This document shows positions 18,960 to 27,212 of a DNA stretch of 64,000 nucleotides, piece by piece. The notes beneath the pieces are model-generated. The model was not told where the DNA came from. It was given only the letters and a program-made list of their open reading frames with translations, and ran no database searches. Position numbers and translations under genes: made by a program. The DNA is from DAOMFB01 sp963721385 (GTDB lineage: Bacteria; Acidobacteriota; Thermoanaerobaculia; UBA5066): assembly GCA_963721385.1 (NCBI GenBank), contig CAVRJB010000019.1:868001-932000 (forward strand), read 5' to 3'. Positions within the stretch are counted from its first letter, which is position 1, and each line of letters begins with the position of its first letter.

Positions 18960-19097
18960 ATGTTGGCCCGCACGCTGAGCCCCGCGAGCACGCTCCTTTC
19001 GGCGGTGAACGTCCGCCGGCTCGTCGGGCTTCTGGGCCTGCTTCTGGTCGTCATCGTCGACGTCCTCGTCCTTAGCGGCGGGGTGCGGGCGACCTAG
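18960..19097 (+). CDS. Branched-chain amino acid attenuator leader peptide
   Basis: A 45-codon ORF between leuD and ilvD. Residues 21-38 read LVGLLGLLLVVIVDVLVL: 8 Leu, 6 Val and 1 Ile in 18 residues, an enrichment expected of a regulatory leader peptide that senses charged tRNA-Leu/Val/Ile. The stop (TAG, 19095-19097) lies just after the antiterminator strand (19078-19089) and 20 nt before the terminator hairpin. Ribosome stalling in the Leu/Val run would leave 19078-19089 free, while finishing the peptide would mask it. No good Shine-Dalgarno is seen, which fits leaderless initiation close to the predicted start site. Confidence 0.8.
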   Translation: MLARTLSPASTLLSAVNVRRLVGLLGLLLVVIVDVLVLSGGVRAT

Positions 19098-19135
19098 ACG
19101 ACAGACAGTCAAGGAACAAAAGCCCCGCACCCCGC
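19078..19135 (+). promoter_or_regulatory. Antiterminator pairing of the ilv attenuator
   Basis: GCGGGGTGCGGG at 19078-19089 (end of the leader ORF) is perfectly complementary over 12 nt to 19124-19135, which forms the 5' arm and part of the loop of the terminator. The two structures are mutually exclusive, as in classical trp/his/ilv attenuation. Seen directly in the sequence; function inferred. Confidence 0.75.
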
Positions 19136-19157
19136 AAGGGTCGCGGGGCTTTTTCGT
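19118..19157 (+). terminator. Rho-independent attenuator terminator
   Basis: A hairpin with 5' arm AAAAGCCCCGCACCC (19118-19132), a CGCAA loop and 3' arm GGGT-C-GCGGGGCTTTT (one bulged C at 19142), giving about 15 paired bases and a T-rich tail. It stands 30 nt before the ilvD Shine-Dalgarno and would stop transcription when branched-chain amino acids are plentiful. Confidence 0.9.
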
Positions 19158-19186
19158 TTTGGTGGCAGCTTGAGGAGGTAGAAAGG

Positions 19187-20854
19187 GTGTTCAGCGACGT
19201 CGTGAAAAAAGGCCCCGCACGCGCTCCGGCGCGGGCGATGCTCCGGGCGACCGGGCTCAGCGGGGCCGACATCGAGCGTCCGCTCGTGGCGGTGGCGAAC
19301 ACCTGGACCGAGGTGACGCCCTGCAACCTCCACCTCCGCCGGCTCGCGGCGAAGGTGAAGGAGGGGATCCGGGCGGCCGGCGGGACGCCGATCGAGTTCA
19401 ACACGATCGCCATCTCCGACGGGATCTCCATGGGGACCGACGGGATGCGGGCCTCGCTGATCTCGCGAGAGGTCGTGGCGGACTCGATCGAGCTCTTCGT
19501 CCTCGGCCACTCGCTCGACGCCGTCGTGGCGATCTCGGGCTGCGACAAGACGATTCCGGGCACCGTCATGGCGCTCGCCCGGCTCGACCTCCCGTCCCTC
19601 GCTCTCTACGGCGGCTCGATCCAGCCGGGGAGCTACGAGGGGCACGACATCACGATCCAGGACGTCTTCGAGGCGGTCGGTTCCTACGGCGCCGGGAAGA
19701 TGGGCGCGAAGGAGCTTCAGGAGATCGAGGAGCGGGCCTGCCCGGGCGCGGGGGCGTGCGGCGGCCAGTTCACGGCGAACACGATGGCCACGGCCCTCGC
19801 GTTCCTCGGAATCTCACCGATGGGCGCGAACGACGTCCCTGCCACCGACCCGCGGAAGGACGACGTCGCCTTCGCGTGCGGCGCGCTCGTGATGGAGCTC
19901 CTCGTCAGGAAGCTGACGCCCCGGAAGATCCTGACCCGGAAGGCCTTCGAGAACGCCATCGCGGGCGTCGTGGCGACGGGTGGCTCCACGAACGCCGTCC
20001 TCCACCTCCTCGCGATCGCGCGCGAGAGCGGCGTGCCGCTCTCGCTCGACGACTTCGACGCAATCTCCAGCCGGACGCCGATTCTCGCCGACCTGAAGCC
20101 GGGCGGACGCTTCACGGCGGTCGACCTCGAGCGCGCGGGGGGGGTCCGCCTCGTCGCGAAGCGGCTCGTCGACGCCGGGAAGCTGAAGGACGAGATCACC
20201 GTCACCGGCCGGACGCTCTTCGCCGAGGCAAAAGACGCCGTCGAGACCCCCGGGCAGGAGGTCATCCGGCCGGTCGGGAATCCGATCAAGGCGACCGGCG
20301 GCCTCGCGATCCTCCGCGGCTCGCTGGCCCCCGAGGGGTGCGTGGCGAAGCTGGTCGGGCACGAGCGGCTCTCTCACTCGGGCCCGGCCCGCGTCTTCGA
20401 CGGCGAGGCCGCGGCGTTCGAGGCGGTGCAGGCGCAGCGGATCAAGGCAGGCGACGTCGTCGTCATCCGCTACGAGGGGCCGAAGGGCGCCCCCGGCATG
20501 CCCGAGATGCTCGGCGTGACCGCCGCTCTCGTCGGGCAGGGGCTCGGCGGCTCGGTGGCCCTCGTCACCGACGGGCGCTTCAGCGGTGCGACGCACGGCT
20601 TCATGGTCGGCCACGTGTCGCCCGAGGCGGCGGCCGGCGGCCCGATCGCCCTCGTCAACGAGGGGGACACGATCACGCTCGACGTCTCAGCCCGCCGCCT
20701 CGACGTCTCCGCGCCGCTCGAGGCGCGCCGCGCGACATTCCGCCCGCGCGCCCCGCGCGCGACGGGCGGCGCTCTTGCCAAATACGCCCGTCTCGTCTCG
20801 TCCGCGTCGGACGGGGCGGTGACGGGCTTCCAAACGGAAGGGGTCTCCGCATGA
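19187..20854 (+). CDS. ilvD: Dihydroxy-acid dehydratase
   Basis: A 555-residue IlvD/Edd-family Fe-S enzyme that dehydrates 2,3-dihydroxy-isovalerate and -methylvalerate to the 2-keto acids of Val/Leu and Ile. Cluster ligands are in SGCDKTIPG and ERACPGAGACGGQFTANTM; the C-terminal GRFSGATHGFMVGHVSPEA block is also typical. GTG start at 19187 preceded by GAGGAGG at 19172-19178. First structural gene after the attenuator. Its TGA overlaps the ilvB ATG (ATGA). Confidence 0.97.
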   Translation: MFSDVVKKGPARAPARAMLRATGLSGADIERPLVAVANTWTEVTPCNLHLRRLAAKVKEGIRAAGGTPIEFNTIAISDGISMGTDGMRASLISREVVADSIELFVLGHSLDAVVAISGCDKTIPGTVMALARLDLPSLALYGGSIQPGSYEGHDITIQDVFEAVGSYGAGKMGAKELQEIEERACPGAGACGGQFTANTMATALAFLGISPMGANDVPATDPRKDDVAFACGALVMELLVRKLTPRKILTRKAFENAIAGVVATGGSTNAVLHLLAIARESGVPLSLDDFDAISSRTPILADLKPGGRFTAVDLERAGGVRLVAKRLVDAGKLKDEITVTGRTLFAEAKDAVETPGQEVIRPVGNPIKATGGLAILRGSLAPEGCVAKLVGHERLSHSGPARVFDGEAAAFEAVQAQRIKAGDVVVIRYEGPKGAPGMPEMLGVTAALVGQGLGGSVALVTDGRFSGATHGFMVGHVSPEAAAGGPIALVNEGDTITLDVSARRLDVSAPLEARRATFRPRAPRATGGALAKYARLVSSASDGAVTGFQTEGVSA

Positions 20855-22584
20855 GCTCCGCGATCCGAACCGACGCCTCTCCCCGCCCCCGCGCCAAAGC
20901 CGCCCGCTACTTCGTGGACGAGCTGGTTCGGCAGGGGGTCACGCACGTCTTCGGGCATCCGGGAGGGGCGGCCCTTCCGCTCTACGACGCGCTCTACGGC
21001 ACGCCGGGGATCCGGCACCTCCTGATGCGGCACGAGCAGGGGGGCGCGCATGCGGCCGAGGGGTTCGCGCGGGCCACCGGGCGCCCCGGCGTCTGCCTCG
21101 CGACCTCGGGCCCGGGCGCCACGAACCTCATCACCGGCCTCGCGGACGCGATGATGGACTCGACCCCGGTCGTGGCGCTGACCGCGCAGGTTCCGACGCA
21201 CCTGATCGGCCGCGACGGCTTCCAGGAGGCCGACATCTTCGGCCTCACGCAGCCCGTCACGAAGCACAACTGGATCGTCCGCGACGCGGACGACGTCGTG
21301 CCGACCCTGCGCGACGCTTTCCGGATCGCCGTCTCGGGGCGCCCCGGTCCGGTCCTCGTCGACGTCCCCCGCGACTTCATGCAGGCGGAGATCGAGGCCC
21401 CTGACGCCGAGCCCGAGCCGCCGCACAAGAAGCACCGGATCGACGCCGCCGCGCTCCGCCACGCCGCCCTCGCCATCTCGAATGCGCGGCGGCCGATCCT
21501 CTACGTCGGGGGTGGCGTCATCTCGTCGGGAGCCTCGGAGGAAGTGCGGCGGCTCGCGAAGAAGGCGCGGATCCCGGTCACGACGACGCTGATGGGGAAG
21601 GGGGCCTTCCCGGAGACCGATCCGCAGTCGCTCGGGATGCTCGGGATGCACGGGACGGCTTACGCCAACCACGCCATGCACGAGTGCGACCTGATCATCG
21701 GCGTGGGCGTCCGGTTCGACGACCGCGTCACGCTGAAGCTCGCGACGTGGGCGCCGCACGCGCGCGTGGTCCACGTCGACATCGACGAGTCCGAGATCGG
21801 CAAGAACCGGAAGGCCGACTACCCGCTCGCAGGTGACGCCCGGACCGTCCTGCACGCCCTCCTCCCGCTCGTCGGCGCGCCCGACACCACCGCCTGGTGG
21901 GCGCGGATCGAGGAGCTGAAGCGGGCCTTCCCGCTCCGCTACCGGCAGGGAGACGGCCCGATCCTGCCGCAGTACGCCGTCGACCGGCTCTGGCGGATGA
22001 CGCGCGAGAAGCGCCCGATCCTGACGACCGACGTCGGCCAGCATCAGATGTGGGCCGCGCAGTACTGGAAGTGCGACGAGCCGCGGACATTCATCACCTC
22101 GGGCGGCCTCGGGACGATGGGCTTCGGCCTCCCGGCGGCGATCGGCGCCCAGTGCGCGATGCCGAACCGGCTCGTGATCAACCTGAACGGCGACGGGAGC
22201 TTCCAGCAGACGATGCAGGCGCTCATCACGGCCTCGGAGGAGCGGCTCCCGATCAAGATCGTCCTCCTCGACAACAAGAACCTCGGGATGGTCCGCCAGT
22301 GGCAGGAGCTCTTCTACGAGAAGCGCTTCTTCTCCGTGGCGCTCGCGAACCCCGACTTCGTGAAGCTCGCCGAGGCGATGGGCGCGAAGGCCTTCTCGGC
22401 GTCCCGGCCCGACGAGCTGGACGCGGCTTACGAGAGGCGCTCTCGCCGTCACGGACGGCCCCGCCCTCGTCCACGTCACGGTCGACCCGGCCGAGAACTG
22501 CTACCCGATGTGGCCGGCCGGGCAGTCGATCGACGCGATGATCGCCGAGGACCCGCGGCACGCGTTTCCGAAGGGGGGGCCTGA
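20851..22584 (+). CDS. ilvB: Acetolactate synthase large subunit (frameshifted near 3' end)
   Basis: The ThDP enzyme that condenses two pyruvates, or pyruvate and 2-ketobutyrate. ATG at 20851 overlaps the ilvD stop. Visible features: VTHVFGHPGGAALPLYDAL with the PGG/catalytic Glu region (RHEQGGAHAAEGFARATGR), LATSGPGATNLITGLADA, and the ThDP/Mg motif NLNGDGSFQQTMQAL. The frame breaks at about 22428-22441, after SRPDELDAA. Another frame then gives the normal C-terminus (ALAVTDGPALVHVTVDP, PMWPAGQSIDAMI). A second slip in the G7 run at 22573-22579 would bring back the frame ending in TGA at 22582-22584, one base before ilvN. Two small indels rather than true decay are likely, because the rest of the operon is intact. 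Confidence 0.93.
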   Translation: MSSAIRTDASPRPRAKAARYFVDELVRQGVTHVFGHPGGAALPLYDALYGTPGIRHLLMRHEQGGAHAAEGFARATGRPGVCLATSGPGATNLITGLADAMMDSTPVVALTAQVPTHLIGRDGFQEADIFGLTQPVTKHNWIVRDADDVVPTLRDAFRIAVSGRPGPVLVDVPRDFMQAEIEAPDAEPEPPHKKHRIDAAALRHAALAISNARRPILYVGGGVISSGASEEVRRLAKKARIPVTTTLMGKGAFPETDPQSLGMLGMHGTAYANHAMHECDLIIGVGVRFDDRVTLKLATWAPHARVVHVDIDESEIGKNRKADYPLAGDARTVLHALLPLVGAPDTTAWWARIEELKRAFPLRYRQGDGPILPQYAVDRLWRMTREKRPILTTDVGQHQMWAAQYWKCDEPRTFITSGGLGTMGFGLPAAIGAQCAMPNRLVINLNGDGSFQQTMQALITASEERLPIKIVLLDNKNLGMVRQWQELFYEKRFFSVALANPDFVKLAEAMGAKAFSASRPDELDAAYERRSRRHGRPRPRPRHGRPGRELLPDVAGRAVDRRDDRRGPAARVSEGGA

Positions 22585-22585
22585 G

Positions 22586-22858
22586 ATGCGCCGCACCCTG
22601 ATCGCCCACGTCGACAACGTGCCGGGGCTCCTCGCGCGCGTGGACGGCCTCTTCCGCCGGCACTCGATCCGGGTCGAGAGCCTCGTCCTGGACGCCGCGG
22701 CGACGCCCGCCCGGCTCACGATCATCGCCCGCGCGTCGGCGGAAGTCGCCGCGCTCCTCGTCAAGCAGATGCGCCGCTTCGAGGACGTGCGAGACGTCCA
22801 CGAGACCGCGCTCGAGTCCGCCCACGAAGCCGTCGCGCGCCTCAAGAGCGCGAGCTGA
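22586..22858 (+). CDS. ilvN: Acetolactate synthase small (regulatory) subunit
   Basis: A 90-residue ACT-domain protein (MRRTLIAHVDNVPGLLARVDG, HSIRVESLVLDAAATPARLTI), the size of enterobacterial IlvN/IlvM rather than the ~160-residue two-domain form. It activates IlvB and mediates valine feedback. ATG at 22586 lies 1 nt after the ilvB stop; GAG/GGGGGGG lies upstream. In the sequence as given, the frame is continuous with the misread end of ilvB, which mimics a fusion (see rejected list). Confidence 0.92.
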   Translation: MRRTLIAHVDNVPGLLARVDGLFRRHSIRVESLVLDAAATPARLTIIARASAEVAALLVKQMRRFEDVRDVHETALESAHEAVARLKSAS

Positions 22859-22880
22859 TCCGGAACCGAAGGAGAGAAAG

Positions 22881-23894
22881 ATGGCCAAGATCTACTACGA
22901 CGCCGACGCCGACGTCTCCCGCCTCAAGGGGCGGACGGTGGCTGTCATCGGTTACGGAAGCCAGGGACACGCCCACGCCCAGAACCTCCGCGACAGCGGC
23001 GTCGCGGTCATCGTCGGCCTGCACGACACCTCGACGTCGGCGGCGCGCGCGAAGGCCGACGGCTTCACGGTCCTCCCGGTCGACGAGGCGGCGCGCCGGG
23101 CGGACCTCGTGATGATCCTGACGCCGGACACGGGACAGAAGAAGCTCTACGAGCAGGCGATCGCGCCCCACATGAAGAAGGGGAAGACGCTCCTCTTCGC
23201 GCACGGATTCAACATCCGGTTCGGCCAGATCGTCCCGCCGCCCGAAGTGGACGTCGCCATGGTGGCGCCGAAGGCGCCGGGCCACCGGGTGCGCGAGCTG
23301 TACAAGGACGGGGAAGGGACGCCGGCGCTCGTCGCCGTCGACCAGAACGCCAGCGGCCACGCCCGCGAGGACGCCCTCGCCTACGCGCGCGCCCTCGGCT
23401 GCACGCGGGCCGGGGTCCTCGAGACGACGTTCGCCGAGGAGACGGAGACCGACCTCTTCGGCGAACAGGCCGTCCTCTGCGGCGGTGCGGCCGCCCTCGT
23501 GAAGGCCGGGTTCGAGACGCTCGTCGAGGCGGGGTACCAGCCCGAGGTCGCGTATTTCGAGTGCATGCACGAGCTGAAGCTCATCGTCGACCTGATGTAT
23601 CGCGGAGGCCTGAACTACATGCGCTATTCCGTCAGCGACACGGCCGAGTACGGCGACTACACCGCCGGGCCGCGGATCGTCCCGGAGGCGACGCGGACCG
23701 AGATGCGCCGGATCCTCGGGGAGATCCAGGAAGGCGCCTTCGCCGAGAAGTGGATCGCGGAGAACGCCGCGGGGCGGCCGTGGTTCGAGAGGCAGCGCGA
23801 GGCCGAGCGCGAGCACCCGATCGAGAAGGTCGGGCGGGAGCTCCGCGAGCGGATGCCGTTCCTTCACCCCGTCACCATCGATCGGGTGGCCTGA
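22881..23894 (+). CDS. ilvC: Ketol-acid reductoisomerase (class I)
   Basis: A 337-residue NADPH- or NADH-dependent enzyme converting acetolactate or acetohydroxybutyrate to the dihydroxy acids. The Rossmann motif VAVIGYGSQGHAHAQNL lies near residues 18-34, and the knotted C-terminal domain carries ETETDLFGEQAVLCGG and the Mg-binding Glu/Asp residues. Class I length. Good Shine-Dalgarno (AAGGAGAG) 7 nt before the ATG. Confidence 0.97.
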   Translation: MAKIYYDADADVSRLKGRTVAVIGYGSQGHAHAQNLRDSGVAVIVGLHDTSTSAARAKADGFTVLPVDEAARRADLVMILTPDTGQKKLYEQAIAPHMKKGKTLLFAHGFNIRFGQIVPPPEVDVAMVAPKAPGHRVRELYKDGEGTPALVAVDQNASGHAREDALAYARALGCTRAGVLETTFAEETETDLFGEQAVLCGGAAALVKAGFETLVEAGYQPEVAYFECMHELKLIVDLMYRGGLNYMRYSVSDTAEYGDYTAGPRIVPEATRTEMRRILGEIQEGAFAEKWIAENAAGRPWFERQREAEREHPIEKVGRELRERMPFLHPVTIDRVA

Positions 23895-23895
23895 G

Positions 23896-25149
23896 ATGGA
23901 AGCGCCCGTCTCCCGCATCGTCATCTTCGACACGACCCTGCGCGACGGCGAGCAGGCCCCCGGCTTCTCGCTCCGGCACGAGCAGAAGCTCCGCCTCGCC
24001 CGAAAGCTCGAAGAGCTCGGCGTCGACGTCATCGAAGCCGGCTTCCCGATCGCCTCGGATGACGACTTCGAGGCCGTGCGCGACATCGCTCGCGAGGTGA
24101 GGCATCCGTCGATCGCCGCGCTCGCGCGCTGCCGCCCCGGGGACATCGACCGGGCCGGCGCCGCGCTCGAAGGCGCCGCCCGCCCCCGGATGCACGTCTT
24201 CGTCGCCACCTCCGACCTCCACCTTGCGCGGAAGCTGGGGATCACGCGCGAGCAGGCGGTCGAGGCCGCCGAGGCCGGAATCGCCCGCGCGCGGCGCTTC
24301 GCCGACGACATCGAGTTCTCGGCCGAGGACGCGACGCGGAGCGATCCGGAGTTCCTCGCGGCGATCGCCGCCGCGGCGGCGCGGGCCGGGGCGACGACGA
24401 TCAACCTCCCCGACACCGTCGGCTACGCCCTGCCGGACGAGATCCGGGCGATGTTCCGCTCGGTCCGCGCGAAGCTCCCGGAAGGAAAGCCGGTCGTCCT
24501 CTCCGCGCACTGCCACAACGACCTCGGCCTCGCCGTCGCGAACTCCCTCGCGGCCATCGAGGGGGGCGCGCGCCAGATCGAGTGCACGGTGAACGGCATC
24601 GGCGAGCGGGCCGGGAACGCTTCGGTCGAGGAGCTCGTCATGGCGCTCCGGGTCCGGGCGGACCGGATGCCGTACGCGACGGGCGTTGTGACGCCGGTCC
24701 TCTTCGCCGTCAGCCAGCTCCTCGCCGAGCTGACGGGCGAGCCCGTTCAGGCGAACAAGGCGATCGTCGGCCGTAACGCCTTCGCTCACGAGGCCGGCAT
24801 CCACCAGGACGGTCTCCTGAAGGACCGGCGGACCTACGAGATCATGCGGGCCGAGGACGTCGGCCGGCCGAGCACGACGCTCGTCCTCGGGAAGCACTCG
24901 GGCCGGCACGCGCTGAAGGCCCGCTGCGAGTCGCTCGGAATCGAGCTCTCGCGCCTCGAGCTGGACGAGCTCTACCGCCGGATGATCAAGCGGACGGAGG
25001 CGCGGAAGGTCATCGGCGACACCGACCTCCTCGAGATGACCACCGAGATGCGGGTGACCGAGGCGCGGCAGAAGGCCGCGGCGAAGCGCTCGGCGACGTG
25101 GGAGCCGACGCCCCTCCTCGACGAGGCGGGCTACGGGTTCGGAGTCTGA
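23896..25149 (+). CDS. leuA: 2-isopropylmalate synthase lacking the C-terminal regulatory domain
   Basis: 417 residues of the DRE-TIM metallolyase family: DTTLRDGEQAPGFSL near residues 11-25, FVATSDLHLARKLGIT, the metal-binding HCHNDLGLAVAN, and NAFAHEAGIHQDGLLK. It condenses acetyl-CoA with 2-ketoisovalerate to start leucine synthesis. Typical LeuA is ~510-520 residues with a ~130-residue leucine-binding LeuA dimer domain. Here the protein ends at GYGFGV and leuB starts with no gap, so the allosteric domain is absent. Loss of leucine feedback, with control left to attenuation, is an inference. Citramalate synthase is less likely given the complete leu context. Confidence 0.92.
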   Translation: MEAPVSRIVIFDTTLRDGEQAPGFSLRHEQKLRLARKLEELGVDVIEAGFPIASDDDFEAVRDIAREVRHPSIAALARCRPGDIDRAGAALEGAARPRMHVFVATSDLHLARKLGITREQAVEAAEAGIARARRFADDIEFSAEDATRSDPEFLAAIAAAAARAGATTINLPDTVGYALPDEIRAMFRSVRAKLPEGKPVVLSAHCHNDLGLAVANSLAAIEGGARQIECTVNGIGERAGNASVEELVMALRVRADRMPYATGVVTPVLFAVSQLLAELTGEPVQANKAIVGRNAFAHEAGIHQDGLLKDRRTYEIMRAEDVGRPSTTLVLGKHSGRHALKARCESLGIELSRLELDELYRRMIKRTEARKVIGDTDLLEMTTEMRVTEARQKAAAKRSATWEPTPLLDEAGYGFGV

Positions 25150-26232
25150 GTGGGGCGAAGGGCGCGCATCGTCGTCCTGCCGGGAGACGGCATCGGCCCC
25201 GAGGTTGCGGCCTCTGCGGCGCGCGTCCTGTCGTCCGTCGCGAAGCGTTTCGGCCACACGTTCGCCTTCGAGGAGCATCTTCTCGGAGCGTCGGCCCTCC
25301 GGTCTGACGGGACGCCGCTGCCCAAAAAGACGCTCGACGCGTGCCTCGCGTCGGACGCCGTCTTCCTGGCCGCCGTCGGCGATCCGGCGTTCGACGGCGC
25401 TCCGCCGGAGAAGCGGCCGGAGGCAGGCCTTCTCGGCCTCCGGAAAGCGCTCGGCGTCTTCGCGAACCTCCGCCCCGCCCGGCTCCTCTCGGGGCTCAAC
25501 GGCGCCGGGCCGCTCAAGCCCGAGGTCGCGCGCGGGCTCGACCTCGTCATCGTCCGCGAGTTGACGGGCGGTCTCTACTACGGCACGCCGCGGCGCCTCG
25601 ACCTCGCCGGCGGCCGCGCCGTCAACACGCTTCCTTACACGACCGCGGAGATCGAGCGGGTCGCCGACGTGGCGTTCCGGCTCGCCCGCGGCCGGCGCCG
25701 GCTCGTGACGTCCGTCGACAAGTCGAACGTCCTCGAGACGTCGCAGCTCTGGAGGAGCGTCGTGACCGAGGTCGGCCGCCGCTACCCCGACGTGACGCTC
25801 GAGCACCAGCTCGTCGACTCGTGTGCGATGAGCCTCGTCCTGACCCCGGGGCGTTACGACGTCCTCGTCATGGAGAACCTCTTCGGCGACATCCTGTCGG
25901 ACGAGTGCGGCGCGCTCGTCGGGTCGCTGGGGCTCCTCCCGTCGGCGAGCCTCGGCGACGGGCCCGGCCTCTTCGAGCCGGTGCACGGCTCCGCCCCGGC
26001 GCTCGCGGGGAAGGGGATCGCGAATCCCATCGGGGCCATCGCCTCGGCCGCGCTCCTTCTGCGGCACGGCCTCTCGCTCCCCGAAGAGGCTGCGGCCGTC
26101 GAGCGGGCCGTCGAGGCCGCGCTGGCGTCAGGGGCGCGGACCGCCGACCTCGCGCCGCCGGGAAGCGCCGGAGTCCTTTCGACGACCGCCATGACCGATT
26201 CCATCGTCCGCGCATTCGAAACGGCACACTGA
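25150..26232 (+). CDS. leuB: 3-isopropylmalate dehydrogenase
   Basis: A 360-residue NAD-dependent beta-decarboxylating dehydrogenase. Motifs: IVVLPGDGIGPEVAASA near the N-terminus, LIVRELTGGLYYG-type loop (VIVRELTGGLYYG), VTSVDKSNVLETSQLWR and NLFGDILSDECGALVGSLGLLPSAS, with GLFEPVHGSAP near the C-terminus. The GTG start at 25150 directly follows the leuA TGA (TGAGTG), implying coupling. Oxidises 3-isopropylmalate to 2-ketoisocaproate after decarboxylation. Confidence 0.97.
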   Translation: MGRRARIVVLPGDGIGPEVAASAARVLSSVAKRFGHTFAFEEHLLGASALRSDGTPLPKKTLDACLASDAVFLAAVGDPAFDGAPPEKRPEAGLLGLRKALGVFANLRPARLLSGLNGAGPLKPEVARGLDLVIVRELTGGLYYGTPRRLDLAGGRAVNTLPYTTAEIERVADVAFRLARGRRRLVTSVDKSNVLETSQLWRSVVTEVGRRYPDVTLEHQLVDSCAMSLVLTPGRYDVLVMENLFGDILSDECGALVGSLGLLPSASLGDGPGLFEPVHGSAPALAGKGIANPIGAIASAALLLRHGLSLPEEAAAVERAVEAALASGARTADLAPPGSAGVLSTTAMTDSIVRAFETAH

Positions 26233-26242
26233 GGGGGACCCC

Positions 26243-27208
26243 ATGGGACTCGAGACGAAGACGATCTGGATGAACGGGAAGCTCGTGGACGCCGCCAAGG
26301 CGACGATTCCCTTCCTGACGCCCGGCCTCCACTACGGCATCGGCGTCTTCGAGGGGATCCGCTGTTACGCGACCGCGGACGGCCCGTCGGTCTTCCGCCT
26401 CGAGGAGCACCTGACGCGGCTGATCGACTCGGCGACCTGCCTCGGCTTCAAGTCGCTCCCGTACTCGCTCGACGAGCTGACAGAGGCGGTGGACGAGACG
26501 ATTCTCCGGAACGGCTACGACGAGTGCTACATCCGGCCGCTCGTCTGGCTCGAGGACGGCGGGTGGAACCTGAACCTCGACGGCGGGAAGCCGGGCGTCG
26601 GCATCGCCGTCTGGCCCTGGAAGAACTACCTGGGCGCCGAGGCGCTCGAGAAAGGCGTCCGGGCGAACGTCTCCTCGTACACGCGCCACCATCCGAACGT
26701 CACGGCCACGAAGGCGAAGGTGAGCGGGAACTACGTGAACAGCTTCCTCGCGAAGACCGAGTCGGTGCGGCTCGGATTCGACGAAGCGATCCTCCTCGAT
26801 CCCCAGGGGTACGTGTCCGAGTGCACCGGGGCGAACCTCTTCCTCGTCCGCGGCGGGAAGATCGTCACGCCTCCCGACGCCCCGGTTCTGGAGGGAATCA
26901 CCCGGGACTCCATCCTCACGCTGGCCGGCGACCTCGGCTACGAAGTCGTCGAGCGCCCCGTCTCGCGCGACCAGCTCTACATCGCCGACGAGGTCTTCGT
27001 CTGCGGCACGGCGGCCGAGTGCATCGCGCTTCGCGAGATCGACTTCCGGACGATCGGCGCGGGAACGGCGGGCCCGGTGACCCGCGCCCTGCAGAAGGCC
27101 TACCACGCGGCCGTCCTCGGGAAGCACAAGCGGTCGGCCGACTGGTGCCACCCGGTCCCGGCGGCCGAGCGGCCGAAAGTAGCGGCGCGCTTCGGGCGCC
27201 GCGGCTGA
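26243..27208 (+). CDS. ilvE: Branched-chain amino acid aminotransferase
   Basis: A 321-residue fold-type IV PLP enzyme making Val, Leu and Ile from the keto acids with glutamate. Features: IPFLTPGLHYGIGVFEGIRCY, IRPLVWLEDGGWNLN, the catalytic lysine in TATKAKVSGNYVNSFLAK near residue 158, and CTGANLFLVRGGKI (PLP phosphate region). GGGGGACC upstream of the ATG at 26243. It lies 10 nt after leuB and 4 nt before the ilvA start. Confidence 0.96.
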   Translation: MGLETKTIWMNGKLVDAAKATIPFLTPGLHYGIGVFEGIRCYATADGPSVFRLEEHLTRLIDSATCLGFKSLPYSLDELTEAVDETILRNGYDECYIRPLVWLEDGGWNLNLDGGKPGVGIAVWPWKNYLGAEALEKGVRANVSSYTRHHPNVTATKAKVSGNYVNSFLAKTESVRLGFDEAILLDPQGYVSECTGANLFLVRGGKIVTPPDAPVLEGITRDSILTLAGDLGYEVVERPVSRDQLYIADEVFVCGTAAECIALREIDFRTIGAGTAGPVTRALQKAYHAAVLGKHKRSADWCHPVPAAERPKVAARFGRRG

Positions 27209-27212
27209 CGCC

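Noticed and set aside
18918..19130. Minus-strand ORF across the attenuator
   Set aside because: The plus strand holds promoter, Leu/Val leader and terminator in the right order; the minus ORF has no ribosome site and a composition typical of antisense.
22508..22858. Natural IlvB-IlvN fusion
   Set aside because: The frames appear joined only because of a likely missing G in the G7 run at 22573-22579; a proper ilvB stop (22582-22584) and an ilvN ATG one base later are present.
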